From positions 1 to 42,462 of the forward strand of contig JAFRCO010000003.1 in NCBI GenBank assembly GCA_017404325.1: a DNA stretch of 42,462 nucleotides, written 5' to 3'. The DNA comes from Candidatus Saccharimonadota bacterium (GTDB lineage: Bacteria; Patescibacteriota; Saccharimonadia; Saccharimonadales; Saccharimonadaceae). Position numbers and translations under genes: made by a program. Below are positions 22,252 to 30,799 of the stretch, in pieces. Position 1 is the first letter of the stretch. Each line of letters begins with the position of its first letter. Below the pieces are notes generated by a model. It saw only the letters and a list, made by a program, of their open reading frames with translations, was not told the origin of the DNA and did not search any database.

Positions 22252-23301
22252 ATGGTTTGTATTGCGGCGTTTATTATTTTAGCTTTAATTGGTGTTTTTG
22301 TAGCTATTGTTTCAATTTTTAAACCGAAAATTGGCAAAGCCTACTTGAAGGCTTTGAAGAAAGCATGGGGGTGTTTGTGGAAGAAGGTCCGATTACAAAA
22401 ATGCGAGACTGGGTTTAAAGATGACGTAAAAAACACTTTACTTTCGCGTATAATGTTGAAGCACCCTAAATGGGTAAAGCCATTATCGATTATAATTGAA
22501 ATATTCTCCATTGTTATAGTGGTGGTTGCAGTTTGGGCACTTTTGACTGCAATAAAATCACTCCTAGCGTTATGGGCACTTGGAACTTGTAATGTAACAA
22601 AACCAGCTGCATGTTCACTAGGTGCAGAAGTTTGTTCAATTGACGAGAGTGAACCGACTAACGCACTAGAGGCGACTGGAAGATGGTTCACGGAATGGGG
22701 CGAAATATTTGAAGCAATTCCGGATAAATTTAAAACTTATCGCGCTGATGATTTCGAATTTGATTATATACGTATTAGTGGCGACGAAGTGGAAGGATTA
22801 AGGACTGCAGTTGATATTTTTGATCCTGGATGTTCAGTATGTATGATTTCTTATCGAAATCAAAAAGAAACTGGGTTCTTTGATAGTTATAACGTAAGAT
22901 TAGTGCCGTTTGCGATTCAAGATGCGGAAGGAAATTATAAGTTCAAGAATTCTGAGATTATTGTGCGTTATATGTTTGCAACTGAACAAGTAAAATCTGG
23001 CATATCACTTGGTATTATTGATAGGATTTTTACTGAAAAAAATAGCGAAGGTATTTCGTATCAAAACAAATTCAATGAAGATTATTCGCGCGAAGAAGCG
23101 ATTAAAAAAATCGAGTCATGGCTAAAAAAGAGTGGTTTAGATAGTAAGGAGATTGAAAAAGTTCGTGAGCTAGTTGATACTCAAGATATTACTGAGAAAC
23201 TGAACCAGAATAAAATAGTAGTAGAAGATATCTTACGAGTAAAAGGTATTCCGACGATGATATATGACGGTAAAAAACATACTGGTCTTTTTGAATTGTA
23301 A
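22252..23301 (+). CDS. Membrane-anchored thioredoxin-fold (DsbA-like) protein
   Basis: The 349-residue protein has two membrane segments (about residues 2-22 and 80-105) around a basic cytoplasmic loop. The C-terminal thioredoxin-fold domain carries the CxxC motif Cys194-Ser-Val-Cys197 in DPGCSVCMISYR and a cis-proline loop at Pro334 in KGIPTMIYDG. A helical insert between them is typical of DsbA-like proteins. Extra cysteines in the extracytoplasmic stretch (GTCNVTKPAACSLGAEVCS, about 113-131) may form internal disulfides. Likely role: disulfide formation or exchange in exported proteins. The redox partner is not visible. Confidence 0.78.
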   Translation: MVCIAAFIILALIGVFVAIVSIFKPKIGKAYLKALKKAWGCLWKKVRLQKCETGFKDDVKNTLLSRIMLKHPKWVKPLSIIIEIFSIVIVVVAVWALLTAIKSLLALWALGTCNVTKPAACSLGAEVCSIDESEPTNALEATGRWFTEWGEIFEAIPDKFKTYRADDFEFDYIRISGDEVEGLRTAVDIFDPGCSVCMISYRNQKETGFFDSYNVRLVPFAIQDAEGNYKFKNSEIIVRYMFATEQVKSGISLGIIDRIFTEKNSEGISYQNKFNEDYSREEAIKKIESWLKKSGLDSKEIEKVRELVDTQDITEKLNQNKIVVEDILRVKGIPTMIYDGKKHTGLFEL

Positions 23302-23362
23302 AAAAAACAACAATTTTAACGTGACCGATGTTATTTTAGTGGAAAACTTTTGACAAAAAAGC

Positions 23363-23394
23363 TTGACTTTATGGGGCCGAAGATATAATATAAT
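23363..23394 (+). promoter_or_regulatory. Promoter before the dnaX-linked gene
   Basis: TTGACT (23363-23368) and two overlapping TATAAT boxes (23384-23389 and 23389-23394). Spacings of 15 and 20 bases are both off the optimum of 17. TTGACA at 23350-23355 is too far upstream. The surrounding 23302-23423 gap shows no other clear feature. Confidence 0.5.
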
Positions 23395-23426
23395 ATTAAT
23401 ACTATATTTAGACAGGATGCGAGGTG

Positions 23427-23945
23427 ATGTCTGAAATACCAGAAAAACAAATAAAAAGATTACGCACGCTTCTAGGTGAAGCTGAAACTAGTTTGTCAGC
23501 TGCAAAGGAGCTCTTAATTTCGATTATTGGAGATGGCGAAACAATTTCGGCTCCACGCGAGACGATTGTTTCTGGACCGGAAGGAAAGATTATTGAGGGG
23601 ATCTTTGATGGACAAATTATGATTGGTCCAGATGGAAAGAATTACCCAGTTCCGGCAAACTATGCTTCGAAGTCAAAGCTAGTTGAAGGCGATATTATGA
23701 AGCTTACAATTACTGAAGATGGTAAGTTCCTTTATAAACAGATTGGTCCAGTCGAAAGGAAGACTGTTATTGGCACTTTAGTTCATCATGATGACAAATA
23801 TTTTGTAGAAGTTTCTGGCAAGGAATATCAGATTCTTTATGCTTCAGTTACTTATTTCCATCTTCGTGAAGGTTCACAAGTTTCCGTCACAATTCCGGTA
23901 AATAATGACGACGCGACTTGGGCAGCGGTCGAAGCTGCTCTATAA
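23427..23945 (+). CDS. Conserved-looking 172-residue protein co-transcribed with dnaX
   Basis: No family is recognised with confidence. Residues 1-35 form a helix that could be a coiled coil (KQIKRLRTLLGEAETSLSAAKELL). The rest is beta-rich with repeated short loops (GQIMIGPDGKNYPVPANY, VEGDIMKLTITEDGKFLYKQIGP, TVIGTLVHHDDKYFVEVSG), which suggests one or two small barrel (OB- or KOW-like) domains. The start is ATG 23427 or the adjoining GTG 23424; neither has ideal spacing. The stop overlaps the dnaX start in TAATG, so the protein is likely made in step with DnaX. Confidence 0.75.
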   Translation: MSEIPEKQIKRLRTLLGEAETSLSAAKELLISIIGDGETISAPRETIVSGPEGKIIEGIFDGQIMIGPDGKNYPVPANYASKSKLVEGDIMKLTITEDGKFLYKQIGPVERKTVIGTLVHHDDKYFVEVSGKEYQILYASVTYFHLREGSQVSVTIPVNNDDATWAAVEAAL

Positions 23946-25312
23946 TGACAAAAGCGCTTTATCGAAAATATAGACCAAAAACCCTTGAAGGGGTTATTGG
24001 TCAACCTCAAGTAACTGATGTATTAGCTAAGTCTTTAAAGACTGGTAAAATATCACACGCTTATCTTTTTGTCGGTCCGCGTGGGACCGGAAAAACTTCA
24101 GTTGCACGAATTTTAGCACATGAAATAAATGGTTTTTCTTATGAAATTGAGGATGACTATGTTGATATTATCGAAATTGATGGGGCTAGCAATCGTGGAA
24201 TTGACAACATAAGGGATTTACGTGAAAAAGCTTTAATCGCACCTACGAGTGGAAAATATAAAGTATATATTATCGATGAAGTCCATATGTTAACGAAAGA
24301 AGCGTTTAATGCGCTGCTAAAAATACTTGAAGAACCGCCAAAGCATGTTGTTTTTGTTATGGCGACGACAGACGCTTATAAAGTTCCGGTTACGATTACT
24401 TCTAGAGCTCAGACTTATACTTTTACACTCGCGGACAAAAAGACAATGTTCGATTTTTTAAAGTCTGTAGCCGAAAAGGAAAAAATCAAAATCAATGATA
24501 AAGCTTTATCTTTAATTGTGAAAAAAGGTGGGGGATCTTTCCGGGATTCATTATCGTTATTAGATCAGATTTCAACTTTGTCAGATTCGAAAATTACGGA
24601 AGAGCTTGTAATTTCTGCTATGGGGCTACCGGAAGATGAGAAGATTAAAGCATTATTAGAGGAATATCTTAATGGTGATGTTGTAAAAATCACAACAATA
24701 TTGAAAAATCTATTAGTTTCTGGAGTAAAACCAGAAACTTTAGCTGAAGAATTGATTTCAAATATTATTGAAAACCCGCAGGTAGAATATCTTCCTTTGC
24801 TTGAAAAACTCCCGGATGTAAAAGCTCCTTTTCCGGAAGCAAAATTATTAGTCGCTCTGATTGTAAAAACATCAGATACTTCTCACTCGGGAGCGCGTCC
24901 GGCCGACCAGTCACCACTTGCGGCCGGCGTTACACCTCGTGCTGCCGCGCTCCGGACCCCCCTTCGTCGAGAAGTATCTGATTCCGCCACTCCCACCAGT
25001 GACGCCACTAATTTCAATTGGGAAGAGTTTTCGGGTCGAGTTAAGGAGGCAAATGATGCGATTTATGCGCAGCTTTTAAAGACGGAACACAATTTTTCAA
25101 ATAATGTTTTGGAAATCTACCCGCAAAGAAAAATTGTTAAAACGATTTTGGAACGAGACAATAATAAAAGGATTTTAATCGATGCGGGCGGTGGAATAAA
25201 AATCGAAATTAAAGAGGTTGGGGTGAATAAACCAAAAGACGAGACGCTTGCCAAGATTTCTGATATAATGGGAGGAGAGGTAAAAAACGATGGAGGAGAA
25301 AACCCGTTCTAA
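23945..25312 (+). CDS. dnaX: DNA polymerase III clamp-loader subunit (gamma/tau), zinc module reduced, palindromic insert
   Basis: The 455-residue protein starts MTKALYRKYRPKTLEGVIGQ and has Walker A GPRGTGKTS (44-52), Walker B IIDEVHMLTKEAFNALLKILEEPP and sensor-1 MATTDAYKVP. Two oddities stand out. The Cys4 zinc module normally found between Walker A and DLIEIDAASN is absent: only HEINGFSYEIEDDYVD lies there and no Cys is present. Also, the SRC motif reads SRA. Residues about 309-346, between the AAA+ core and the C-terminal domain, are encoded by palindromic element B. The C-terminus is short, with no long tau-type tail. The start ATG 23945 shares a base with the preceding stop. Confidence 0.93.
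   Translation: MTKALYRKYRPKTLEGVIGQPQVTDVLAKSLKTGKISHAYLFVGPRGTGKTSVARILAHEINGFSYEIEDDYVDIIEIDGASNRGIDNIRDLREKALIAPTSGKYKVYIIDEVHMLTKEAFNALLKILEEPPKHVVFVMATTDAYKVPVTITSRAQTYTFTLADKKTMFDFLKSVAEKEKIKINDKALSLIVKKGGGSFRDSLSLLDQISTLSDSKITEELVISAMGLPEDEKIKALLEEYLNGDVVKITTILKNLLVSGVKPETLAEELISNIIENPQVEYLPLLEKLPDVKAPFPEAKLLVALIVKTSDTSHSGARPADQSPLAAGVTPRAAALRTPLRREVSDSATPTSDATNFNWEEFSGRVKEANDAIYAQLLKTEHNFSNNVLEIYPQRKIVKTILERDNNKRILIDAGGGIKIEIKEVGVNKPKDETLAKISDIMGGEVKNDGGENPF
24871..24982. repeat. Palindromic element B inside dnaX
   Basis: ATCAGATACTTCTC (24871-24884) and GAGAAGTATCTGAT (24969-24982) form a perfect 14-base inverted repeat around an 84-base GC-rich core. Within the core, GGAGCGCG (24890-24897) pairs with CGCGCTCC (24946-24953), and CCGGCCG (24899-24905) pairs with CGGCCGG (24921-24927). 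ACCTCG occurs at 24934-24939, as in element C. The frame stays open through it, adding a Pro/Ala/Arg/Ser-rich linker to DnaX. The arms do not match those of elements A or C. Confidence 0.8.
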
Positions 25313-26648
25313 AGATCCTAGCGGTCGTGTACCGCCACAGGATATTGTCGCCGAGAAGTCTTTACTTGGCGCAATTATGCTTTCTAATGACACGTTGCCG
25401 GATATTCTGAATTTCTTGCGTCCACAAGATTTTTATGAAGAGCGACATAAAACCATCTTCCAATCTGTCCTTGACCTGTATGACCAACACAAGCCAGTTG
25501 ATCTTTTGACTTTAACTGCTGATTTGCGCGCGAAAAAGAAACTAAAAGAAGTTGGTGGTGCGGCCTATTTGACTGAAATTTCGAATTTTGTACCAGCAGC
25601 ATCACACGCAAAAGCTTATGCAGAAATTATTGAAAAAGCATCAGTTCGACGCCGTTTAATTAAGGCGGGAACTGAAATCGCAAATAAGGCCTATGAAGAC
25701 GATGCAGAAGTAGATAGTTTAGTCGGAAAAGCTGAGAAAGAATTATTTGAAGTTTCCGACAAAGTTATCAAAAGTGACTATGTCGCGATGAATGATTTGC
25801 TCGCGGATGCTTTTGATAGGATTGAAGATCTACATAAAAATAAGGGAGCGTTACGTGGTCTAAAAACAGGATTTACAGATTTAGATAAAAAGACTGCTGG
25901 GTTCCAAAAAGGCGATTTTATTGTTATTGGCGCACGTCCAGCAATGGGTAAAACTACATTCGCACAAAACTTAGCTTATAATATTGCAGATATTAACAAA
26001 AAAGGTGTTTTATTCTTTTCAATGGAAATGGCGGCAAATGAGATTGTCGATCGTATGATTTCGGATATTTCGGGAGTTGATAACTGGAAGATGAGAACTG
26101 GAAATTTGTCTGATGAAGAATTCGCCAAAATCGGTGATGCGCTTGGAGATATGGATGAAATTCCAATTTATATCGACGATACTAGCTCAATGACGATTGT
26201 TGAATTGAGAAATAAGGCTAGACGTGCAATGCATGATCACAATATTGGCATAGTAATTGTCGATTATTTGCAATTAATTGCTGGTTCGGATCGTTATGCT
26301 GGAAATCGAGTTCAAGAAGTAACTGAAATATCGCGTGGATTAAAAATTTTAGCGAGGGAATTAAGTATTCCGGTTGTCGCACTCGCACAGCTTTCAAGAA
26401 ACGTAACCGGACGAGAGGACCCGAGGCCGGTCTTGTCAGATCTTCGCGAATCTGGCTCTATCGAGCAGGATGCAGATTTGGTAATATTTATCCATCGACC
26501 TGATTACTACAAAAAGCCAGACGAAGAACAGACTAATATTACCGAGCTGTTGATTAGAAAACACCGTCATGGTGCACTTGGTGAAATAGAATTGTACTTT
26601 GACGGGTCACACAACCGTTTTATGTCACTCGACAAAACCCACGAATAG
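25290..26648 (+). CDS. dnaB: Replicative DNA helicase DnaB
   Basis: The 452-residue protein has the N-terminal DnaB domain (about 18-120, PQDIVAEKSLLGAIMLSNDTLPDIL), a linker helix and the RecA-like ATPase. The ATPase shows Walker A GARPAMGKTT (about 213-222), FFSMEMAANEIVDRM, Walker B IVIVDYLQLI and LSDLRESGSIEQDADLVIFIHR with the arginine-finger region. Length is normal. The ATG lies 23 bases inside dnaX, downstream of GGGAGGAGAGG. Placement directly after dnaX makes a replication operon. Confidence 0.97.
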   Translation: MEEKTRSKDPSGRVPPQDIVAEKSLLGAIMLSNDTLPDILNFLRPQDFYEERHKTIFQSVLDLYDQHKPVDLLTLTADLRAKKKLKEVGGAAYLTEISNFVPAASHAKAYAEIIEKASVRRRLIKAGTEIANKAYEDDAEVDSLVGKAEKELFEVSDKVIKSDYVAMNDLLADAFDRIEDLHKNKGALRGLKTGFTDLDKKTAGFQKGDFIVIGARPAMGKTTFAQNLAYNIADINKKGVLFFSMEMAANEIVDRMISDISGVDNWKMRTGNLSDEEFAKIGDALGDMDEIPIYIDDTSSMTIVELRNKARRAMHDHNIGIVIVDYLQLIAGSDRYAGNRVQEVTEISRGLKILARELSIPVVALAQLSRNVTGREDPRPVLSDLRESGSIEQDADLVIFIHRPDYYKKPDEEQTNITELLIRKHRHGALGEIELYFDGSHNRFMSLDKTHE

Positions 26649-26649
26649 A

Positions 26650-26658
26650 TGCTATAAT
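26650..26658 (+). promoter_or_regulatory. Extended -10 promoter of the GT-C-like gene; sets a GTG start
   Basis: TGCTATAAT then 6 bases to GTG 26665. The ATG at 26663 is followed at once by TGA, so it cannot be the start. Confidence 0.65.
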
Positions 26659-26664
26659 ACTTAT

Positions 26665-28110
26665 GTGAAGAAAATAATAATTTCTAAACTTTTTTTGTAC
26701 CGATATCGGTTCATTATCGGCTATATAGTGCTTGGTTTCGTATTCGCATCTTTGCTGTTTTTATTGCCGATGATTGCCCAACGAGGATTATCGCAAGAAG
26801 AGATTAATTCAGCTACTACATCCTTTAGTCTTAGCGCCTCGAATATGTTAGAGGGTAATTTAATCGATTTACCATACCATGTTTTACAGAAACTATCGAT
26901 TCTGATCTTCGGGCTTACACCATTCGCAATCAAACTACCGAGTATTCTAGTCGGTCTAGCTTTAGGTTTCTTACTAATATTACTACTTAACCGTTGGTTT
27001 AAAAGCAATGTATCCTTACTCGCTTCTTGTTTAGTAATATTATCGACACCATTCTTATTCTTAGCTGGTTCTGGGACGCCTTTAATTATGCTAGTTCTCT
27101 GGCCAACTCTGCTTCTTTGGCTTGGTTCTAAAATCCAAGGCGAAAAAAGACCAAAGCCGTTATATTGTTTTGCTTTCACAATAGCTATGTTAATCTCTGT
27201 TTTTACACCATATATGATATATTTTGCAGTTTTTTGCATCCTATTTGTTTTATTCCAACCACACTTACGTTTTATTGTTAAAGATCTACCGAAATTGCCA
27301 CTTGTAATTACATTAATAGTTTTGCTTGGTGGATTTATGGTGCTCGGAATAGGGATTTTCCATCGACCAGAAATTATCCCTGAATTGATGTTAAGCAAGA
27401 ATTTTGAGCTAAATAACTTTTTGAATAATATTACGAGTGCATTGGCGTTGGTCTTTTCTTGGCACCAAAGCATTGAAAGTACATTTCTATCGCCATTAAT
27501 CAGTTTACCGGTATTCGCATTGGCGCTGATTGGACTATTTTCGACCACTAAAGGGTTCTTTGCTTCGAGAAATTCAATTGCATCGCTCCTGCTTGTATTC
27601 TGTTTGATTATTACTGGTTTCAACCAAGATGCAATAATCTTCCTTATTCTGCCTTGCTCGATTTTAGTGGCGCACGGAATTAAATATTTACTCGAAAAAT
27701 GGTATGGCCTATTCCCAGAGAATCCATACGCAAGAATTTCAGCCTTACTGCCGCTCGTGATTTTATTTGCTCTTATTATTATTCCTGGGCTTTTGCAGTA
27801 TACCTACGGGTATCGTTATAATCCAACTGTTGCAGAGCGTTTTTCCTATAAACTATCCGTGATAAACGAAAATGTAAAAGACGGCACTTTATTAGTATTT
27901 GATAATTATGAGTTCTATAAAATTTTAGAGCGCTCTACTGACATTAAAGTAATAAATACTTTAGATGAGAAATTAGAAAAAATCACATTCTTAGGTAAAC
28001 CAGAAGACTTAGATGATAGTTATAATCTAGTACAAATATTTACTTCGCCAATGAGGGACAACTCTGATATAATATATCTATATACATACACTGAAAAAGA
28101 AGGAGAATAA
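26665..28110 (+). CDS. Multi-pass membrane protein, GT-C glycosyltransferase-like (PMT/ArnT type)
   Basis: The 481-residue protein has about ten or eleven membrane helices from residue 13 to 378 and a soluble C-terminal domain of about 100 residues. The first extracytoplasmic loop (AQRGLSQEEINSATTSF, about 38-54) carries acidic residues where GT-C enzymes hold the catalytic Asp/Glu. The layout matches dolichyl- or undecaprenyl-phosphate-sugar mannosyl- or arabinosyltransferases. The DE pair typical of PMT enzymes is EE here, so donor and activity are uncertain. The start is the leaderless GTG 26665; upstream in-frame codons lie inside dnaB. It sits between dnaB and ybaB without a clear functional link. 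Confidence 0.65.
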   Translation: MKKIIISKLFLYRYRFIIGYIVLGFVFASLLFLLPMIAQRGLSQEEINSATTSFSLSASNMLEGNLIDLPYHVLQKLSILIFGLTPFAIKLPSILVGLALGFLLILLLNRWFKSNVSLLASCLVILSTPFLFLAGSGTPLIMLVLWPTLLLWLGSKIQGEKRPKPLYCFAFTIAMLISVFTPYMIYFAVFCILFVLFQPHLRFIVKDLPKLPLVITLIVLLGGFMVLGIGIFHRPEIIPELMLSKNFELNNFLNNITSALALVFSWHQSIESTFLSPLISLPVFALALIGLFSTTKGFFASRNSIASLLLVFCLIITGFNQDAIIFLILPCSILVAHGIKYLLEKWYGLFPENPYARISALLPLVILFALIIIPGLLQYTYGYRYNPTVAERFSYKLSVINENVKDGTLLVFDNYEFYKILERSTDIKVINTLDEKLEKITFLGKPEDLDDSYNLVQIFTSPMRDNSDIIYLYTYTEKEGE

Positions 28111-28111
28111 T

Positions 28112-28417
28112 ATGGGTCAAACAATGGACCAAATGAAATTATTAAACCAACTCAGAAAAGCCCAGAAAGAGTTAAAAAATGAAATTGTGGAAGTTGAAGC
28201 TGGAGACGGCGCGGTTGTAATACAAATTAATGGGGAACTAAAAGTTAAAAAAGTTAAAATTGATCCAGAAAAAGTTGATTTAGATGATATCCATGAATTA
28301 GAAAGATGGATTGAAAACTGTATGCGAGATGGGTTTGCTAAGGCCCAGGAAATTGCGACTGACAAAATGAAGCCCTTAATGGGCGGACTTGGGAACTTAG
28401 GTCTCGGCGGAATGTAA
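28112..28417 (+). CDS. ybaB: YbaB/EbfC nucleoid-associated protein
   Basis: The 101-residue protein is full length. It opens with a Met/Gln-rich helix (MDQMKLLNQLRKAQKELKNE), followed by the central beta sheet (VVIQINGELKVKKVKIDPE) and a C-terminal helix with the glycine-rich end LMGGLGNLGLGGM. The dimer binds DNA with little sequence preference. The usual dnaX-ybaB-recR order is kept except for dnaB and a membrane-protein gene in between. AAGGAG lies 5 bases upstream. Confidence 0.94.
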   Translation: MGQTMDQMKLLNQLRKAQKELKNEIVEVEAGDGAVVIQINGELKVKKVKIDPEKVDLDDIHELERWIENCMRDGFAKAQEIATDKMKPLMGGLGNLGLGGM

Positions 28418-28418
28418 G

Positions 28419-29024
28419 ATGCTCCCAAAAGCCCTTGAAGATGCAATTAATGCGCTTTCAATGTTGCCTGGCGTAGGGCCAAAAACGGCTGAACGCTATG
28501 CTTATTATTTATTTAAATCTAATTCGAAGATTTCTGAAGGAATTAGCGAAGCACTCGATAAATTACATAGCGAAGTACACTCTTGCCCGATAACTTTTGC
28601 TTTGATAAGTTCTGATGAGGAATACTCTCCTTTTTATACAGATTCTTCGCGCGATAAAACAACGGTGCTGGTAGTTGAAGAACCGCTTGATATTTATGCA
28701 ATTGAGCAGACAAAGTCTTATAAAGGGACATACCACGTGCTCGGCGGTGCAATTTCTCCAATTGATGGTATTACGCCGGAACAATTGCATATTGGAGAGT
28801 TAATTAAGCGTGTGAACGATGATAATGTAAAAGAAGTAATTATCGCTACAAATCCTTCCGTAGAAGGGGAATCAACGGCACTCTTACTGGAAAAAATGTT
28901 GCATGAACAAAACCCGAACTTGAAGTTAACTCGACTCGCACGTGGATTACCACTTGGAGTCGATTTATCTTACGCTGATCAAATCACGCTTAGTGCCGCG
29001 TTAGAGAATAGAACAGATTTATAA
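28419..29024 (+). CDS. recR: Recombination protein RecR lacking its zinc finger
   Basis: The 201-residue protein has the helix-hairpin-helix LPGVGPKTAERYAYYL (16-31), the Toprim domain TVLVVEEPLDIYAIEQT with GGAISPIDGI (about 81-120), and the Walker-B-like C-terminal LPLGVDLSYAD. The Cys4 zinc finger expected between residues 54 and 78 is degenerate: only Cys56 remains in HSCPITFALISSDEEYSPFYTDSSRD. The SRD that follows the fourth cysteine in other RecR proteins is kept, so the loop length is close to normal. RecR loads RecA with RecFO. Only 1 base separates it from ybaB. Its 3' end overlaps the convergent gene by 6 bases. Confidence 0.93.
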   Translation: MLPKALEDAINALSMLPGVGPKTAERYAYYLFKSNSKISEGISEALDKLHSEVHSCPITFALISSDEEYSPFYTDSSRDKTTVLVVEEPLDIYAIEQTKSYKGTYHVLGGAISPIDGITPEQLHIGELIKRVNDDNVKEVIIATNPSVEGESTALLLEKMLHEQNPNLKLTRLARGLPLGVDLSYADQITLSAALENRTDL

Positions 29025-30752
29025 TTTTTCGAGAGCTTTAAAGTCAATTTTGGCTAATTTAGTCTTTGGTAATTCAGGAATAAAATGAATCTCGCGTGGA
29101 ATCTCATACTTCGCGAGATACTTTTTATAGATCTGGTTAAGTTCTTTTCTAGCTGTTCTTTCAGAAGCGTCTTTTTCAAGTACAGCGAATACTACAACTT
29201 TTTCGCCGCGCAATTTATCTTCACGGCCAACTACAGCACAGCTATTAATTAGTTTACACTTTAAGGTAATGTCCTCGATATTAGCTGGGTAAATGTTGTA
29301 ACCGTTTGAGATAATCATACGTTTCAAACGAGAGCGGAAATGGAAAACGCCATCTTCATCGACATAGCCAATGTCACCAGTACGAAGATATTTTTTACCG
29401 CCTACGACAGTAAATGCTTCTTCGGTTTCTTTTGGTTTATTAAGGTATCCCTGCATAACGGCGAGACCGCGTACAAGGATTTCGCCATCCTCCCCGGTCT
29501 TTGCTTCTTTTTTAGTTTTTAAATCCATTACAATAACGTCATTATCTGGTATTGGATAACCGATGACATCCGGACCTTCAGCTACACTGCGCGGTGAAAA
29601 GATGAAGCCACCTGAAGCCTCGGTCAGCCCATAGCCGTTTTCAAGAATGGCACTCGAACCATGAGCGCTCAAAAATTCATTAATCCTTTCCTTATTTGCC
29701 ATACTAATCATGTCACCGCCAGACACTGCGAATTTAACATGCTTTAAATCTTTTTTCTTAAATTTAATTTTAGTCAGAAAATCAAAGACGGACGGAACGC
29801 CAACTAAAACGTTAACTTTATGTTTCATAATATAGCTTTTGAATTTTTTCGGATTAAATTGAGGGATGAGGAAGCTACGTGCTCCGAAATATAAAGGCAT
29901 ATGAATACAACAACCTAGACCAAAAGCGTGGAAGTTCGGTAAAAAGGCCATAAAGGAGTTGTTCGGTTTAAAGAATTCGGGGACAAGGTATTTTGCACCA
30001 AGGGCTTGGGCATTAAAGTTTAAGTTAGAAAGCATAATACCTTTCGGCTTACCGGTCGTTCCACCGGAATACATAATGACCGCTGTGTCTTTTGATTCAA
30101 CGCGTGCATGAGGGTTGCCAATATATTGATCAGCTTTCGAAAGGAATTTATCCCAAGTCATAACGTGCTGGCTCTTTTTTACGTGGTTTTTACGTCCTTT
30201 AGTGATTTTGTATAAAGCACGAACTATAAAATCCATAGAGCGAGTCGCGGAAACAACGATCACTTGTTCTACACTAGTGTTTTTAAGAATCGCTTCAACT
30301 TTAGGATAAGAAATGTCAATACAGAGGATGATTTTTGACTCTGCTTGGTTTAAGTAATCCTCGATTTCTTTTTCAGAAGATAAAGGGTGAATCATATTCG
30401 CTACCGCGCCAATCTCGTTCACGGCATAAAAACAATACACCGACTCCGGAGTATTGGGCATACAAATAGTAATTCTTTCGCCTTTTTCAGCTCCGATTGC
30501 TTTTAAGGCTGCGGCAACTTTATTGATTTTCTTGATTAACTCTTTAAAGGTAATCTGAGTGTCAAAATATTCTAGCGCAACGTTGTGCGGCCATTTATAA
30601 GACGATTCATAAATTGCGTCGTACATGCTACCATTAAAGTATTCTAACTTTTTCGGTAAGTGTTCGATATATCCGTACTTCGCTTTTTCAAGCTTCATAT
30701 CGATTTTGCGTAAAGTATTTTTAATCTTGTTATATATAAATTCAAAAGCCAT
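29019..30752 (-). CDS. AMP-forming acyl-CoA synthetase / ligase
   Basis: The 577-residue ANL-superfamily enzyme has the P-loop AVIMYSGGTTGKPKGIMLS (about 227-245), the A5 motif GYGLTEASGG (about 372), RTGDIGYVDEDG (about 476) and the hinge RMIISNGYNIYPANIED (about 495), with the catalytic Lys near the C-terminus in PKTKLAKIDFKAL. Its length and FHAFGLG segment fit long- or medium-chain fatty acyl-CoA (or acyl-ACP) synthetases. It could activate host-derived fatty acids for the phospholipid genes nearby. It starts 6 bases after a -10 box and has no secretion signal. Confidence 0.9.
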   Translation of the reverse strand: MAFEFIYNKIKNTLRKIDMKLEKAKYGYIEHLPKKLEYFNGSMYDAIYESSYKWPHNVALEYFDTQITFKELIKKINKVAAALKAIGAEKGERITICMPNTPESVYCFYAVNEIGAVANMIHPLSSEKEIEDYLNQAESKIILCIDISYPKVEAILKNTSVEQVIVVSATRSMDFIVRALYKITKGRKNHVKKSQHVMTWDKFLSKADQYIGNPHARVESKDTAVIMYSGGTTGKPKGIMLSNLNFNAQALGAKYLVPEFFKPNNSFMAFLPNFHAFGLGCCIHMPLYFGARSFLIPQFNPKKFKSYIMKHKVNVLVGVPSVFDFLTKIKFKKKDLKHVKFAVSGGDMISMANKERINEFLSAHGSSAILENGYGLTEASGGFIFSPRSVAEGPDVIGYPIPDNDVIVMDLKTKKEAKTGEDGEILVRGLAVMQGYLNKPKETEEAFTVVGGKKYLRTGDIGYVDEDGVFHFRSRLKRMIISNGYNIYPANIEDITLKCKLINSCAVVGREDKLRGEKVVVFAVLEKDASERTARKELNQIYKKYLAKYEIPREIHFIPELPKTKLAKIDFKALEKL

Positions 30753-30758
30753 GTTACT

Positions 30759-30767
30759 ATTCTATCA
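30759..30767 (-). promoter_or_regulatory. Extended -10 promoter of the acyl-CoA synthetase gene
   Basis: Minus-strand TGATAGAAT, then 6 bases to ATG 30752. Confidence 0.6.
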
Positions 30768-30787
30768 TTTTTTTATAGATTTGGGTG

Positions 30788-30793
30788 TATAAT
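30788..30793 (+). promoter_or_regulatory. -10 promoter of cdsA
   Basis: TATAAT directly preceded by TG, with 6 bases to ATG 30800. The in-frame GTG 30785 overlaps the box and is rejected as the start. Confidence 0.6.
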
Positions 30794-30799
30794 GTCTTT

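Noticed and set aside
23945-25312. Programmed frameshift in dnaX
   Set aside because: No A AAA AAG slippery run with a downstream hairpin was found. The short C-terminus appears to be the normal product.
26721-27623. 300-residue open frame on the minus strand
   Set aside because: It is antisense to the GT-C-like membrane gene, has no promoter or ribosome site, and its translation shows no domain. It results from low stop frequency opposite a hydrophobic gene.
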